A stretch of DNA of 64,000 nucleotides from Cohnella thermotolerans DSM 17683 (GCF_000429825.1 NZ_AUCP01000036.1:1-64000), one strand, 5' to 3'; positions 30,168-39,426 are shown, counted from the stretch's first letter. The notes: generated by a model not told the origin, from the letters alone. Translations and numbers: made by a program.

Positions 30168-30295
30168 AATTGCCGAATTCCCTGGCACAAGGGAAACGGG
30201 GGAACCATTTTTTCCGGGTGAATTGATCTCGCTTAGCCGCAGGGATCATAGGGAACCTTCAACCGAACCCTTCAGCTAACCTCGTAGGCTTGGAA
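30168..30295 (+). promoter_or_regulatory. Cyclic di-AMP riboswitch (ydaO/yuaA class)
   Basis: The leader of the NlpC/P60 gene carries the class hallmarks in order: GGGAAACGGGGGAACC (30191-30206), GGGTGAATT (30216-30224), GCCGCAGGG, and CCGAACCCTTCAGC-TAACCTCGTAGGC (30263-30289). This aptamer binds c-di-AMP and usually switches the gene off. The ribosome site follows directly, so control of translation is possible; I see no separate terminator hairpin. Confidence 0.93.
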
Positions 30296-30308
30296 GGAGT
30301 CACTGGCT

Positions 30309-30776
30309 TTGCGGAAGTTTTCGGCAGCATTGTTCGGTTTGGCTTTATTGCTGGTTTTCCAGGTTGGCAGCGCGTTTGCCGATTCCAAGCTGGATACCAC
30401 CGTAGGAGAACTGATCGGCATCGATTACGATTATGGCGGCACGACGACAGACGGCTTCGACTGCTCGGGGTTTACGTCCTATGTGTTCAAGAAGCTTGGC
30501 GTGACGCTGCCTCATTCGTCGAAAGAACAGTTCAACCTCGGAGATAAAGTCGCCAAGGAAGACCTGAGACCGGGCGATCTCGTGTTCTTCAACACGAGCG
30601 GCAGCGGCGTCTCGCACGTAGGCATTTATGTCGGAAACAACAAATTCGCGCATGCCGCTTCCAAAGGGGTCACCATCTCCGACCTCGACGAGAAGTACTA
30701 CGCGAAGCGCTACCTTGGCGCACGCCGGGTCATGGATTCCGACACGTACCAGAAGGTGGCCGTCGACGCCGAATAA
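30309..30776 (+). CDS. Secreted NlpC/P60 cell-wall endopeptidase
   Basis: 155 residues: signal peptide 1-24 ending AFA, then a lone NlpC/P60 domain with catalytic Cys in DGFDCSGF, His in VSHVGIYVG and the third polar residue in FAHAASKG. It cleaves peptidoglycan stem peptides. No binding domain. Start codon is TTG at 30309 with AAGGAG 9 bases upstream. A c-di-AMP riboswitch in the leader ties it to wall and osmotic homeostasis, the usual association for this riboswitch. Confidence 0.93.
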   Translation: MRKFSAALFGLALLLVFQVGSAFADSKLDTTVGELIGIDYDYGGTTTDGFDCSGFTSYVFKKLGVTLPHSSKEQFNLGDKVAKEDLRPGDLVFFNTSGSGVSHVGIYVGNNKFAHAASKGVTISDLDEKYYAKRYLGARRVMDSDTYQKVAVDAE

Positions 30777-30791
30777 AGGCCCGGCCAAGCC

Positions 30792-30828
30792 AAACCTTCT
30801 TCGTCGTCCAAGGACGAAGAAGAAGGTT
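30792..30828 (+). terminator. Hairpin after the NlpC/P60 gene
   Basis: AAACCTTCTTCGTC pairs with GACGAAGAAGAAGGTTT with one bulge, 16 bases after the stop. No long T run follows, so terminator function is likely but not certain. Confidence 0.55.
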
Positions 30829-30894
30829 TGCGGAGATCATTCAGAAATGAACAAGCGTGAGACTTATCAAAGTCTGAATGATCGAGATACAGAA

Positions 30895-30942
30895 CACAAG
30901 AGCCGCTGCATCGGGACCGGGTCCCGCGCAGCGGCTCTTGTG
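30895..30942 (-). terminator. Terminator of uxaC
   Basis: Perfect 15-bp inverted repeat CACAAGAGCCGCTGC (30895-30909) and GCAGCGGCTCTTGTG (30928-30942), abutting the uxaC stop; the minus-strand tail is TTCTGT. Confidence 0.65.
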
Positions 30943-32358
30943 TCATTCTCCAAATCTGAAATACGCTTTCGCATTGCCGTAAGAAATGTCCTTCACCATG
31001 TTCCCGAGCAGCTCCAGATCGCCCGGAACTTCGCCGTTCTCCGCCCATTCCCCGATCAGATTGCACAGAATCCGCCGGAAATACTCATGCCGCGTATACG
31101 ACAGGAAGCTTCGGGAATCGGTCAGCATGCCGACGAACCGGCTCAGCAGCCCGAGGTTCGCGAGCGCCTTCAGTTGCTCCAGCATGCCGTCCCTCGTGTC
31201 GTTGAACCACCAGGCGGAGCCGAGCTGCATTTTCCCTGGAATGCCCCCGCCCTGGAAGCTGCCGATCGCCGATCCGAGCACGTACAGATGGGTCGGATTC
31301 AGCGAGTAGACGATCGTGCGGGGAAGCGCGTCGTCCCGGTCCAACGCGTCCAGCAGACGAACCAGCGGCTCGCCGACCCCGGTATCGCCGATCGAATCGT
31401 AGCCGGTGTCCGGACCGAGGCGCTCGAACATCCGCGTGTTGTTGTTGCGAGCGGCGTTGATATGCAGCTGCATCGACCAGCCGAGCCGGGCGTACAGCCG
31501 GCCCAGGAACAGCATGGTGAACGTTTTGTATTTCCGTTCCTCGTCCTCGCTCACGGCCTGGCCCGCCACCGCCTTGTCGAATACGGCCGCAGCTTCCTCC
31601 AGAGTGGCATCCGCGAAGACCATAACGTCCAGCGCGTGGTCCGACACCCGGCACCCCGTCTCGTGGAAGAACGCCGCCCGCTCCTCCAGAGCGGCCAGCA
31701 GCGCGCCGTAGCCGTCGACCTTTCGGCCGATTGCCGCTTCCAGCTTGCCCAGCCAAGGAAGGAAGGCGGCCCGGCGAATCTCCAGCGCCTTGTCCGGGCG
31801 GAACGAGGGCAGCACCTGCACGGGGAAGTCCGGAAGCTCCCGCATTCGCAGATGGTATTCGAGCGAGTCGGCGGGATCGTCCGTCGTGCAGACGACTTCC
31901 ACGCCGGACTTGACGATCAGGTCGCGCACCCGGAACCCGGCGGGCTGCCGCAGCTTCGCGTTAACCTTCTCCCAGATGGCGGGCGCGGTTCCTTCCCCGA
32001 TCACGTCGTCTACGCCGAAGAAGCGCCGCAGCTCCAGATGCGACCAATGATACAGCGGGTTGCCGATCGTCTTCGGCACGGTCCGGGCCCACGCCAGAAA
32101 GCGGTCGTAGTCGCTTACGCCTTCGCCGCCCGTCACGAATCGCTCCTCGACGCCGTTCGCCCGCATGGCGCGCCATTTGTAATGGTCTCCGTACAGCCAC
32201 ACCTGCGTGATATTGTCGTAGGAACGGTTCTCCCAGATCTCTTGGGGACTTAAGTGACAATGATAGTCGATAATCGGCATGCCCGCGGCATAATCGTGAT
32301 ACAGCCGCTTCGCCGTCTCGTTCGCCAGCAGAAAATCCTCGTCCATAAAGGGCTTCAT
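30943..32358 (-). CDS. uxaC: Glucuronate isomerase
   Basis: 471 residues, the family length. It isomerises D-glucuronate to fructuronate (and galacturonate to tagaturonate). Metal-ligand motif IIDYHCHLSP (about 29-38), YHWSHLELRRFFG and the C-terminal FVGMLTDSRSFLSYTRHEYFRR are typical. Start at 32358 has GGGGAGG 6 bases upstream. It follows a Gfo/Idh oxidoreductase by 26 bases; the rest of the hexuronate pathway (uxaB, kdgK, kdgA) is not in the window. Confidence 0.94.
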   Translation of the reverse strand: MKPFMDEDFLLANETAKRLYHDYAAGMPIIDYHCHLSPQEIWENRSYDNITQVWLYGDHYKWRAMRANGVEERFVTGGEGVSDYDRFLAWARTVPKTIGNPLYHWSHLELRRFFGVDDVIGEGTAPAIWEKVNAKLRQPAGFRVRDLIVKSGVEVVCTTDDPADSLEYHLRMRELPDFPVQVLPSFRPDKALEIRRAAFLPWLGKLEAAIGRKVDGYGALLAALEERAAFFHETGCRVSDHALDVMVFADATLEEAAAVFDKAVAGQAVSEDEERKYKTFTMLFLGRLYARLGWSMQLHINAARNNNTRMFERLGPDTGYDSIGDTGVGEPLVRLLDALDRDDALPRTIVYSLNPTHLYVLGSAIGSFQGGGIPGKMQLGSAWWFNDTRDGMLEQLKALANLGLLSRFVGMLTDSRSFLSYTRHEYFRRILCNLIGEWAENGEVPGDLELLGNMVKDISYGNAKAYFRFGE

Positions 32359-32384
32359 CGGCATCCTCCCCTTTCCGACTCGCG

Positions 32385-33677
32385 TTAGCGAAACTTCACC
32401 AGATCCTCGATTTGCACCGCCTGTCCCGTCCGGATCGAACGATTCGCCGCGATGCCGGTCAGAATCGATCGGGCGCCGTCGACGTGGTTCGCCGCCCGGT
32501 TCCACGGATCGGGCACCGGCGTGCCGAACAGGTCGTTCAGCATGACCGGGTCGCCGCCGCCGTGACCGCCGACGCCTTCTTCGACGTCCACGTCGTAGGG
32601 CGCTCCGAACATGGGCAGCACGCGGATGCGATGCCCTTGCAGCGCGCCCTCGTCCGCCTTCTCTCCGCCGGAATTGACGTACGACTGCTCGACGACTTCC
32701 ATCTCGATCCGTCCCTTGCTTCCGTTGAACGCGATCCGGTAGCCTTCCCAGGGGGCGTATGCGGTCAGCGAGTAGGTCAGAATCGCCTGATTGCGGTAGC
32801 GCACGATAACGCCCATCGTGTCCTCGATGCTGATGCCGTCGCCGAACACGCTCTGATCGCGGCGGTAGCCGTCCTCATGCTCCGCGTCCAGGTACATCGC
32901 CTTCAGATGCTCGTTCGTATCCAGGTGCAGCGCGAACGGATCGTCCTTCGCCAGCGGGTTGCCCGTGGCTCGCTCGTAAAACTTCGTCACGCCCCGCCGC
33001 TCCGCGTTCTCCCGGCCGTAGAACAGCAGATCGCCGAAAGCGAATACCGTCTCGGGCCGAGAATCGATCCAGAAGTTGACCAGGTCGAAGTGATGCGTCG
33101 ACTTGTGAACGAGCAGCCCCCCGCTGTTGCGCTTGTCGCGGTGCCAACGGCGGAAATAGTCGGCTCCGTGCTGCGTGTTGAGCAGCCACTCGAAGTGAAC
33201 CGAATGGACGCTGCCGATGACGCCGGAAGCGATGAGCTCCTTGGCCTTCGTGTGGTGGGGCGCGTAACGGTAGTTGAACGTGACCCGCACATTCCGTCCC
33301 GTCCGCTCCACGGCGTCGAGAATCTCCTGGCACTTCTTCTCGTCGACGGTCATCGGCTTCTCCGTCACGACGTCGCAGCCCAGCTCCAGCGCGCGGATGA
33401 TGTACGTATGATGGGTGCGGTCCACGCTGGTGACGATGACGGCGTCCGGGCGCTGTTCCTCGATCATCCGGTCGAACGCGTCGGAAGGATACGTCTTGAC
33501 GGCGGGATAGCCGTAGGTCTCCTTCAGCCGCTTGTTCGCGTAGTCCATCCGGGTTTGATTGATATCGCAAAACGCCAGCAGCTCCGACGTATCCCGGAAC
33601 GAGGTTGCGATCGCCCCATAGAAAAATTCGGCCCTTCCACCTGTTCCGACCAGTACGTATTTCTTCTTCGTCGACAT
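32385..33677 (-). CDS. Gfo/Idh/MocA family oxidoreductase
   Basis: 430 residues. Rossmann start YVLVGTGGRAEFF, NAD-binding VTEKPMTVDEKKC with the conserved EKP, and a C-terminal alpha/beta domain with HKSTHHFDLVNF. The family oxidises or epimerises sugars using NAD(P). First gene of an operon with uxaC, so a uronate or uronate-containing glycoside is the likely substrate (inference). Divergent from an AraC regulator. Confidence 0.88.
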   Translation of the reverse strand: MSTKKKYVLVGTGGRAEFFYGAIATSFRDTSELLAFCDINQTRMDYANKRLKETYGYPAVKTYPSDAFDRMIEEQRPDAVIVTSVDRTHHTYIIRALELGCDVVTEKPMTVDEKKCQEILDAVERTGRNVRVTFNYRYAPHHTKAKELIASGVIGSVHSVHFEWLLNTQHGADYFRRWHRDKRNSGGLLVHKSTHHFDLVNFWIDSRPETVFAFGDLLFYGRENAERRGVTKFYERATGNPLAKDDPFALHLDTNEHLKAMYLDAEHEDGYRRDQSVFGDGISIEDTMGVIVRYRNQAILTYSLTAYAPWEGYRIAFNGSKGRIEMEVVEQSYVNSGGEKADEGALQGHRIRVLPMFGAPYDVDVEEGVGGHGGGDPVMLNDLFGTPVPDPWNRAANHVDGARSILTGIAANRSIRTGQAVQIEDLVKFR

Positions 33678-33733
33678 GTTTGCGCTCCTCTCCGATCTTC
33701 GGATTCGGCCTTCATTTTACCGCAAACAAATGC

Positions 33734-33739
33734 TATAAT
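33734..33739 (+). promoter_or_regulatory. Extended -10 promoter of the AraC regulator
   Basis: TGCTATAAT on the plus strand (TATAAT 33734-33739) in the 126-base gap between the divergent oxidoreductase and regulator genes; the -35 is weak. Confidence 0.5.
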
Positions 33740-33803
33740 TCTGCTCAAATGATGCGGTTTTGCGTATAAATGCCGCATATTTTGCGCATTTGGAGGAGCG
33801 AAG

Positions 33804-34652
33804 ATGGACATCGAATGCCGCAGCTTCGGCAGCACCCGCGATTTGTATGTGGAATATGTAAAGCGCTCTCAACCTTACACGATGCAGAGCGATCATTTTC
33901 ACTCCTATTATGAAATTTACTATTTGCTGTCGGGAAGCCGCATCTACTTCGTGCAGGACCGGACTTACCGGGTGGAGCAGGGAGATCTCGTCTTCATCGG
34001 CAAAAATGTGCTGCACAAAACGCTGCAAACGAAGGAGCCGGGACACGAGAGGTTCATTGTGCATTTCGACGACGCGTTTCTCGCCTCGAGGGCCGGCCCG
34101 CGGATGGAGCTGCTGCGGGAACCGTTCGCTTGCGACAGTCCGGTCGTGCGGCTGCCGCGTTCGGAGCAGCGGACGGTCGACGGGCTCGTTCGCCGCGTCG
34201 TGAGCGAAATTCGCAGCAAGCCCCCCGGCTACGAGCTGGTGCCGCCCGCCGCCGTCACGGACTTGCTGCTCGTCGTCGCCCGCTATTTGCGCGAACACGC
34301 CCCCCTCGCCGCATCCGAAGACCGTTCGCCCAAGCATGCCAAAATATCTGAAGTCGTGCGCTATTTGAACGGACATTACGACGAGCCGCTCAAGCTCGGA
34401 GAGATCGCGGAGCGGTTCTACGTCAGCCCTTACCATCTGAGCCGCACCTTTAAGGAAGTGACCGGCTTCGCCTTCTCCGACTACGTCATTCTGACGCGGA
34501 TCAAGGAAGCGCAGAGACTGCTCCGGGAGACCGATCTGTCCGTCGCCGAAGTCGCCGCCGCGTCCGGCTTCGACAACTTCTCCCATTTCGGCAAGACGTT
34601 CAAACGAATCACCCGCCTGTCCCCGAGGGAATACCGCAAGCGAGGCGGGTGA
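33804..34652 (+). CDS. AraC family transcriptional regulator
   Basis: 282 residues: an N-terminal cupin sensor (HFHSYYEIYYLLSGS, then GDLVFIGKNVLHK) and two C-terminal helix-turn-helix units (LGEIAERFYVSPYHLSRTFKE and VAEVAAASGFDNFSHFGKTFKR) ending in SPREYRKR. The layout is that of sugar-sensing activators. GGAGGAG lies 5 bases before the ATG. Divergent from the Gfo/Idh-uxaC operon and therefore its probable regulator. Confidence 0.9.
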   Translation: MDIECRSFGSTRDLYVEYVKRSQPYTMQSDHFHSYYEIYYLLSGSRIYFVQDRTYRVEQGDLVFIGKNVLHKTLQTKEPGHERFIVHFDDAFLASRAGPRMELLREPFACDSPVVRLPRSEQRTVDGLVRRVVSEIRSKPPGYELVPPAAVTDLLLVVARYLREHAPLAASEDRSPKHAKISEVVRYLNGHYDEPLKLGEIAERFYVSPYHLSRTFKEVTGFAFSDYVILTRIKEAQRLLRETDLSVAEVAAASGFDNFSHFGKTFKRITRLSPREYRKRGG

Positions 34653-34804
34653 CCGTTCGCCAGTTGCGATGAGGAACGGAATCCCGGCCCTGTTTTTCCT
34701 TCCGCCGTTCCCGGTCAGCCGGCCGACTTCAGCCGTCTTCTCCGCATGACCGCTTCTATTCCGATTTCTCCAGCCCTGAGTGAGGGCAGGCGGAAGCCCA
34801 GGCC

Positions 34805-36115
34805 TTACTTGGACGGAGCCTTCCAGGGATAGTCCCGGATCAGCTCTTCGAGTTCCCCGGACGTCGCCTCCCGCGAGCCGTATCGGGCTCTCCCGTACAG
34901 CTCGGCCAGCAGCCGGCGCGCCCGCCGAAGCCAACCGGCGGATGCGGAGTCGGCCCCGCCATCGCGCCGTCCGTACCACCGCTCCAGCTCCGCCAACGTC
35001 TCGGCGGGCGTATCCGACGCGCGAAAGCCGTATCCCGCCTCCATTCCCGACGCCACCGACTCCCGATAGAGCCGGCGCACTTTGTCGCGAGCCGGAAGCC
35101 GATCCCATTCCTGCAGCGTCAACGGCTTGCGGGCGCCGCGTCTCCACAGGCGCACCGTCGCCTGGCGAAGCGCCTTCCCGATGTCCAGAAGACTTTCCCG
35201 CTCGTCGACGTAGGCCGGCTTCTCGGGCGGACCTTGGCGGGTGAGCAGCTTGGCGAGAAGCTCCCGAAGCCGATCGGCCAGCGTTCGCAGCCAGGCCCGG
35301 TCGAACAGATAGCGCTTCGCAAGCCACCAGATCGACACAACGGCAATCGCCCCCGCGATCCCGTACAGCGCTCGCTCCATCCACTTCGCCCAAGGGGCGG
35401 GGTGATCCGGCCCCTTATCCGGGAGCGGCCAGAAGGACGGAGCGGCGGCGGCCGGAGGCGGCTCCGGGTTCGTGGGTCCCCCCTTGGGCGCATGGGCGTT
35501 CAGGAAGTCCGCCACGCTGCTCCACAAATGGAAGCCGCTCGTCGCCAGGAAGACGGCCAGAACGACCGCGATGAACCCGGTCAGATAGGCGCGGCTCGAC
35601 CGCGAGACGGGACGGGTGACGATTCCGTTCTGAAGACCGGCCGTATCCAGCAGACGCGAATGTGCGGCATAGGCGCCCAGAACGAACCAGACGACGCCGG
35701 AGACGATGAACAACGGGCGGTACGGGGCCAATCCGGCCGCCCAGTGGGCCGCGATCAATGCGATGCCGTTCGTGGCGACGCCGGCGGCGCAGATCGCCGT
35801 CGGCCGCGGCGGGAGCCCGCTCCGCCAGACGGCCGCTCCGAGATAGAGCGCCGGGAGCAGCCAACGTCCGCGTGTCACGACGGCCGCCGCGGCGACGGCC
35901 AGAATGATCGCGGCATAGACGGCCAACGGCGGCAGGCGGCGCGGAACCGTCAGCGCCGCTCCGAGCAGGGCGGCTGCCAGCACGAACGCCAGCCAGCGGT
36001 AAACCGGTTCGGGCGGGACCGCCGCCGAAACCGCCAGTGTGGCCGGGAGCCAGGCGAGCCATTGGGCGAGCGCCCGCCCGACCGGCGCCTGCCTCGGCAG
36101 GGACCGGCTTCTCAT
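34805..36115 (-). CDS. Membrane protein with C-terminal DUF4129 domain
   Basis: 436 residues. The first 190 residues hold about six hydrophobic helices, another lies near 190-210 and one near 270-290; the soluble C-terminus (RKPLTLQEWDRL, VRRLYRE, SDTPAETLAELERW) is the DUF4129 pattern. Third gene of a MoxR-DUF58-DUF4129 operon, overlapping DUF58 by 4 bases (ATGA). In other genomes the third partner usually also has a transglutaminase-like domain; none is visible here. Function unknown, probably envelope-related. Confidence 0.8.
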   Translation of the reverse strand: MRSRSLPRQAPVGRALAQWLAWLPATLAVSAAVPPEPVYRWLAFVLAAALLGAALTVPRRLPPLAVYAAIILAVAAAAVVTRGRWLLPALYLGAAVWRSGLPPRPTAICAAGVATNGIALIAAHWAAGLAPYRPLFIVSGVVWFVLGAYAAHSRLLDTAGLQNGIVTRPVSRSSRAYLTGFIAVVLAVFLATSGFHLWSSVADFLNAHAPKGGPTNPEPPPAAAAPSFWPLPDKGPDHPAPWAKWMERALYGIAGAIAVVSIWWLAKRYLFDRAWLRTLADRLRELLAKLLTRQGPPEKPAYVDERESLLDIGKALRQATVRLWRRGARKPLTLQEWDRLPARDKVRRLYRESVASGMEAGYGFRASDTPAETLAELERWYGRRDGGADSASAGWLRRARRLLAELYGRARYGSREATSGELEELIRDYPWKAPSK

Positions 36116-37206
36116 GCGATCGCCTCCCGGTACAGCAGCAGCGTCTCCACCCGGTTGCCCGCCGCCCTCAGGCGGTCGACCAGCGCTCGCTGCTTCGGAG
36201 TCAGGAAGGCCGAGATGAGCAGCAGGTTCGCGTTCCGGAGGCCCGACGCGGCCATTTCCTCCAGCACGTAAGCGAGCTCGCGGCGGACATCGGCTTCGAA
36301 TTCCGCCATCAGGCGAAGAAGCCGGAACAGATGCTCCCGCCCGGCACGGGGCTCGACCCGGAGCGGAACGTCCGTGCGGCTGCCGGCTTTGCCGTTGAAG
36401 ATCAGCCCGGCCTTGCCTCCGTTGTTCATCAGCCCGTAAATGACGGAAGCGGCGTAGCTGACCGCTTCTTCGAACGCTTCGGGCATGACCCTCCGATTCT
36501 CCGACGGATCGAACAGCTCCGCGTTCAGGACGACGATCAGATCGTTGTCGGTCATGCTCTCCCGCTTGTTGACGAGCAGCTGCCCGGTCTTCGCCGTCGC
36601 GCTCCAGTTCACCTGCTTCAGGGAGTCGCCGCTTCGGTAAGCGCGAACGCCGGCGACGTGCTCGTGATCCTCCCGGAACGCTTCCGGCGCGCTCAGCGCG
36701 CTCTGCATGAATTTCCGCACGGAGACGGGCAGCTGCGCCGCCTCCTTGAGCCTCGGCAGCACCGCGATCTCGCATTCCGCGGTCATGCCGAGCGAGGCGG
36801 ACGGCGTGCCGATCAGGTCCCCGATCGTGCACGTCAGGCTCGACAAGCGGTAGACGCCGCGGTGCGCGCAGGTCACTTCATGCTTCCGGAGCACTTTCGT
36901 ATAAGGAGGAAGGCTAAACAGGCTCGCATGATTCTGAAGCAGCTGTCCCGAGCTGACGGACATCTCCGCGCTTCGGTTGTCGAACCGCAGCATGGCGGGC
37001 ATGACCGTCTCCACGCGAATCCAGGGCAACGGCAGGAGCTTCGCGTTCACCAGCCGCTCGTTTAACGTGACGCGCTGCCCGGCAAACACGTACGGCTCCC
37101 CGAAGAAACGCTCGTACCGGATCCCCCGCGCCCCCCATATGCGGAACGCCAATCGCTGCAGCCCATAGACCGCGCCGAACACCGTAAGCAGCCATACGAT
37201 CGCCAC
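36112..37206 (-). CDS. DUF58 domain protein
   Basis: 364 residues: one N-terminal membrane segment, then a beta-rich region and the DUF58 core GVRAYRSGDSLKQVNWSATAKTG (about 195-215), which leads into a von Willebrand A-like fold (DNDLIVVLNAELF). DUF58 proteins work with MoxR ATPases encoded next to them. The start is GTG at 37206 (GGAG 9 bases upstream); TTG at 37215 overlaps the moxR stop and is an alternative. Confidence 0.85.
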   Translation of the reverse strand: MAIVWLLTVFGAVYGLQRLAFRIWGARGIRYERFFGEPYVFAGQRVTLNERLVNAKLLPLPWIRVETVMPAMLRFDNRSAEMSVSSGQLLQNHASLFSLPPYTKVLRKHEVTCAHRGVYRLSSLTCTIGDLIGTPSASLGMTAECEIAVLPRLKEAAQLPVSVRKFMQSALSAPEAFREDHEHVAGVRAYRSGDSLKQVNWSATAKTGQLLVNKRESMTDNDLIVVLNAELFDPSENRRVMPEAFEEAVSYAASVIYGLMNNGGKAGLIFNGKAGSRTDVPLRVEPRAGREHLFRLLRLMAEFEADVRRELAYVLEEMAASGLRNANLLLISAFLTPKQRALVDRLRAAGNRVETLLLYREAIA

Positions 37207-37211
37207 CCGCC

Positions 37212-38177
37212 TCAACTCCGTTCCGGAACGGGCTCGGCGGGAACGGGAACGGCCCGGACGATGCTTTGCAGCAATCGTTCCGGGCGTCCGCGTTCGGCTC
37301 CGAACAGGTCCTTGAGCTGAATGCGATGGGCGAACACCGGCACGACCAACGCTTTAATATCGTCCGGAAGGACGTAATCCCGCCCCCGGAGCAGCGCGCG
37401 CGCTTGCGCGGCCTTGACGAGCTGCAGGCTGCCGCGCGGACTGACACCGCTTCCAATATCGGGGTGCTCACGGGTCGCGGCCACGATCGCCAGCAAATAG
37501 CGCAGCAGATCGTCGCTGATTTTCACCTGGGGAACGAGGCTTTGCATGCGGGCGAGCTGCTCCCGGTCGAGCACCGGGCGCAAGGAAGGCAGCGGATCGC
37601 GAGCCGAGAAGCGCCTTAAAATTTCGGCCTCTTCTTCCGGCGTCGGGTAGCCCATCGGCACACGCATCATGAAGCGGTCCAGCTGCGCCTCGGGCAGCGG
37701 GAACGTCCCGTGATTCTCGATCGGATTCTGGGTCGCGATGACGAGGAAAGGAGCCGCCAGCGGATACGTGTCCCCGTCGATCGTCACCTGGCGCTCCTCC
37801 ATGCATTCCAGCAGGCTGGACTGCGTGCGCGGCGTCGCCCGGTTCAGCTCGTCGGCCAGCAGAATATTGGTGAACACCGGACCTTGCCGCAGCTCGAACC
37901 GGCCCGCCTGCTGGTTGTAGAAGTTAATGCCCGATATGTCGGAGGGCAGCAGGTCGGCGGTAAACTGAATCCGCTTGAAGTCGCAGCGGAGCGTCTTCGC
38001 GAGCGACTTGGCCAGCAGCGTTTTGCCGGTGCCCGGAACGTCCTCCAAAATGAGATGGCCGGAAGCGAGCAGCGCGATCAGGAGGCATTCGACAACTTCC
38101 TGCTTGCCTACGACGGCGGAGGCGATCTGCCCGGCGATCGCGTCGGCTTGGATGCGAATATCGGAGAACGTTGTCAT
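37212..38177 (-). CDS. MoxR-type AAA+ ATPase
   Basis: 321 residues. Walker A VPGTGKT, Walker B LLADELNRA, sensor VIATQNPIENHGTFPLPEAQ with LDRFMM, and a C-terminal lid with SPRGSLQLVKAA. MoxR ATPases act as chaperones for metal-centre or complex assembly together with DUF58/VWA proteins. First gene of the three-gene operon; ribosome site GGGAGGG. No sign of its target. Confidence 0.93.
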   Translation of the reverse strand: MTTFSDIRIQADAIAGQIASAVVGKQEVVECLLIALLASGHLILEDVPGTGKTLLAKSLAKTLRCDFKRIQFTADLLPSDISGINFYNQQAGRFELRQGPVFTNILLADELNRATPRTQSSLLECMEERQVTIDGDTYPLAAPFLVIATQNPIENHGTFPLPEAQLDRFMMRVPMGYPTPEEEAEILRRFSARDPLPSLRPVLDREQLARMQSLVPQVKISDDLLRYLLAIVAATREHPDIGSGVSPRGSLQLVKAAQARALLRGRDYVLPDDIKALVVPVFAHRIQLKDLFGAERGRPERLLQSIVRAVPVPAEPVPERS

Positions 38178-38240
38178 GAAGGCGGCCCTCCCATGGGATG
38201 ATCCTGAATTACCTCCATTTTACAGGGGGAGCGGCGGGCT

Positions 38241-38288
38241 GACAAATAAATTGCGCCCCTTGGCCGCAACATACGGACGCAAGGGGCG
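38241..38288 (-). terminator. Terminator of the siderophore ATPase gene
   Basis: Minus-strand stem CGCCCCTTG/CAAGGGGCG (38254-38288) with a tail CAATTTATTTG, just past the stop at 38305 and before moxR. Confidence 0.65.
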
Positions 38289-38304
38289 TTCCAGGAGAAC
38301 ATAT

Positions 38305-39165
38305 TTAGACGGCCGCATACACGGGTTCGCCGGAATCCTCCCGTTCGCTGTCCACCACGCTGGGAGAAGCGCCCGCCGGCTGCTCGGCCAGTCCGTAGGG
38401 AAGGCACATCGGCGTTCCCGTGCGGGGATCGGGAATGACGTCGGCGTCGATGCCGAACACGACCCGAAGCATTTCCGGCGTCATCACTTCGGTCGGGTTG
38501 CCTTCGTATAGAACGGTGCCCTGCTTCAAGGCCACCATATGCTGCGCGTACCGCGCCGCGTGGTTCAGGTCATGGACGACCATGACGATCGTGCTGCCCT
38601 GCTCCCGGTTCAGCTTCTCCAGCAGCATCATCACTTCGATCTGGTGCGCCATATCGAGGAACGTCGTCGGTTCGTCGAGCAGCACCATCTCCGTTCCCTG
38701 CGCCAGCGCCATCGCGATCCACGCCCGCTGCCGCTGGCCGCCGGAGAGCTGGTCGACCGGCCGGTCGCCGAAAGCCTCGATCCCGGTCGCTACGAGCGCC
38801 CACTCCACCATCCGGCGGTCTTCGGCCGTAAGGCTTCCGAAGCCCCGCTGATGGGGATAGCGGCCGAAGGAGACCAGCTCGCGCACGGTCAGGCCTTCCG
38901 GCGACGAAGGATTCTGCGGAAGAATCGCGAGCTGCTTCGCGACTTCCTTGGTCGGCTGGCGATGAATTTCCTTGCCGTCCAAATATACGCAACCGCTAAG
39001 CGGACTTAGAATTCGCGCCATGGCTTTCAGAATCGTCGACTTGCCCGATCCGTTGGAACCGACCAAAGCGGTAATTTTCCCATCCGGCACCGACAGATTC
39101 AGTTCCTCGACGATCCGCCGGCTTCCGTAGGCGAGCGACAGCCGATTCGTGCTTAAACGCGGCAT
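38305..39165 (-). CDS. Iron-siderophore ABC transporter ATPase, FecE/FhuC type
   Basis: 286 residues. Walker [10 protein letters not shown] (36-44), [17 protein letters not shown] signature, Walker [16 protein letters not shown] and the His switch VVHDLNHA. The DEPTTFLD wording is characteristic of the FecE/FhuC/YusV group. It energises uptake of ferric siderophores. No permease or binding protein is adjacent, so it is an orphan ATPase likely shared by several transporters, as YusV is in B. subtilis. Promoter overlaps Fur-box sequences, so it should be iron-repressed. Confidence 0.93.
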   Translation of the reverse strand: MPRLSTNRLSLAYGSRRIVEELNLSVPDGKITALVGSNGSGKSTILKAMARILSPLSGCVYLDGKEIHRQPTKEVAKQLAILPQNPSSPEGLTVRELVSFGRYPHQRGFGSLTAEDRRMVEWALVATGIEAFGDRPVDQLSGGQRQRAWIAMALAQGTEMVLLDEPTTFLDMAHQIEVMMLLEKLNREQGSTIVMVVHDLNHAARYAQHMVALKQGTVLYEGNPTEVMTPEMLRVVFGIDADVIPDPRTGTPMCLPYGLAEQPAGASPSVVDSEREDSGEPVYAAV

Positions 39166-39190
39166 GGCATTTCCCCCTTGCTCCGCAATT

Positions 39191-39249
39191 GAAAATGATT
39201 CTCATGACCTCATAGTATGAATGATAATCGTTCTCATTTTTATTGTCAA
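39191..39249 (-). promoter_or_regulatory. Fur-controlled promoter of the siderophore ATPase
   Basis: -35 TTGACA (39244-39249), 17-base spacer, -10 TATCAT (39221-39226) on the minus strand. Two Fur-box-like sequences cover it: ATGATAATCGTTCTCAT (39221-39237), over the -10 and spacer, and GAAAATGATTCTCATGA (39191-39207), downstream of it. Both are close to the GATAATGATAATCATTATC consensus. Confidence 0.85.
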
Positions 39250-39398
39250 CTCAGAAATGGCGCGGAGTTCCGGCAGAATTTGACGATTCGAGCAAGAAGA
39301 AATGAACTGTTCATGGCGAATTCGTCCCCCTTGCGACAACATGGAAAACGATCCGCCCTTCCCCGACTCCGAGCTTTTGGCGGATGGGTGCGCTCCCC

Positions 39399-39426
39399 TT
39401 GTCAATCTTATAATTCCGAGTATAAT
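39399..39426 (+). promoter_or_regulatory. Promoter of the small helical protein gene
   Basis: -35 TTGTCA (39399-39404), 16-base spacer, -10 TATAAT (39421-39426), plus strand, about 40 bases before the start codon. Confidence 0.75.
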
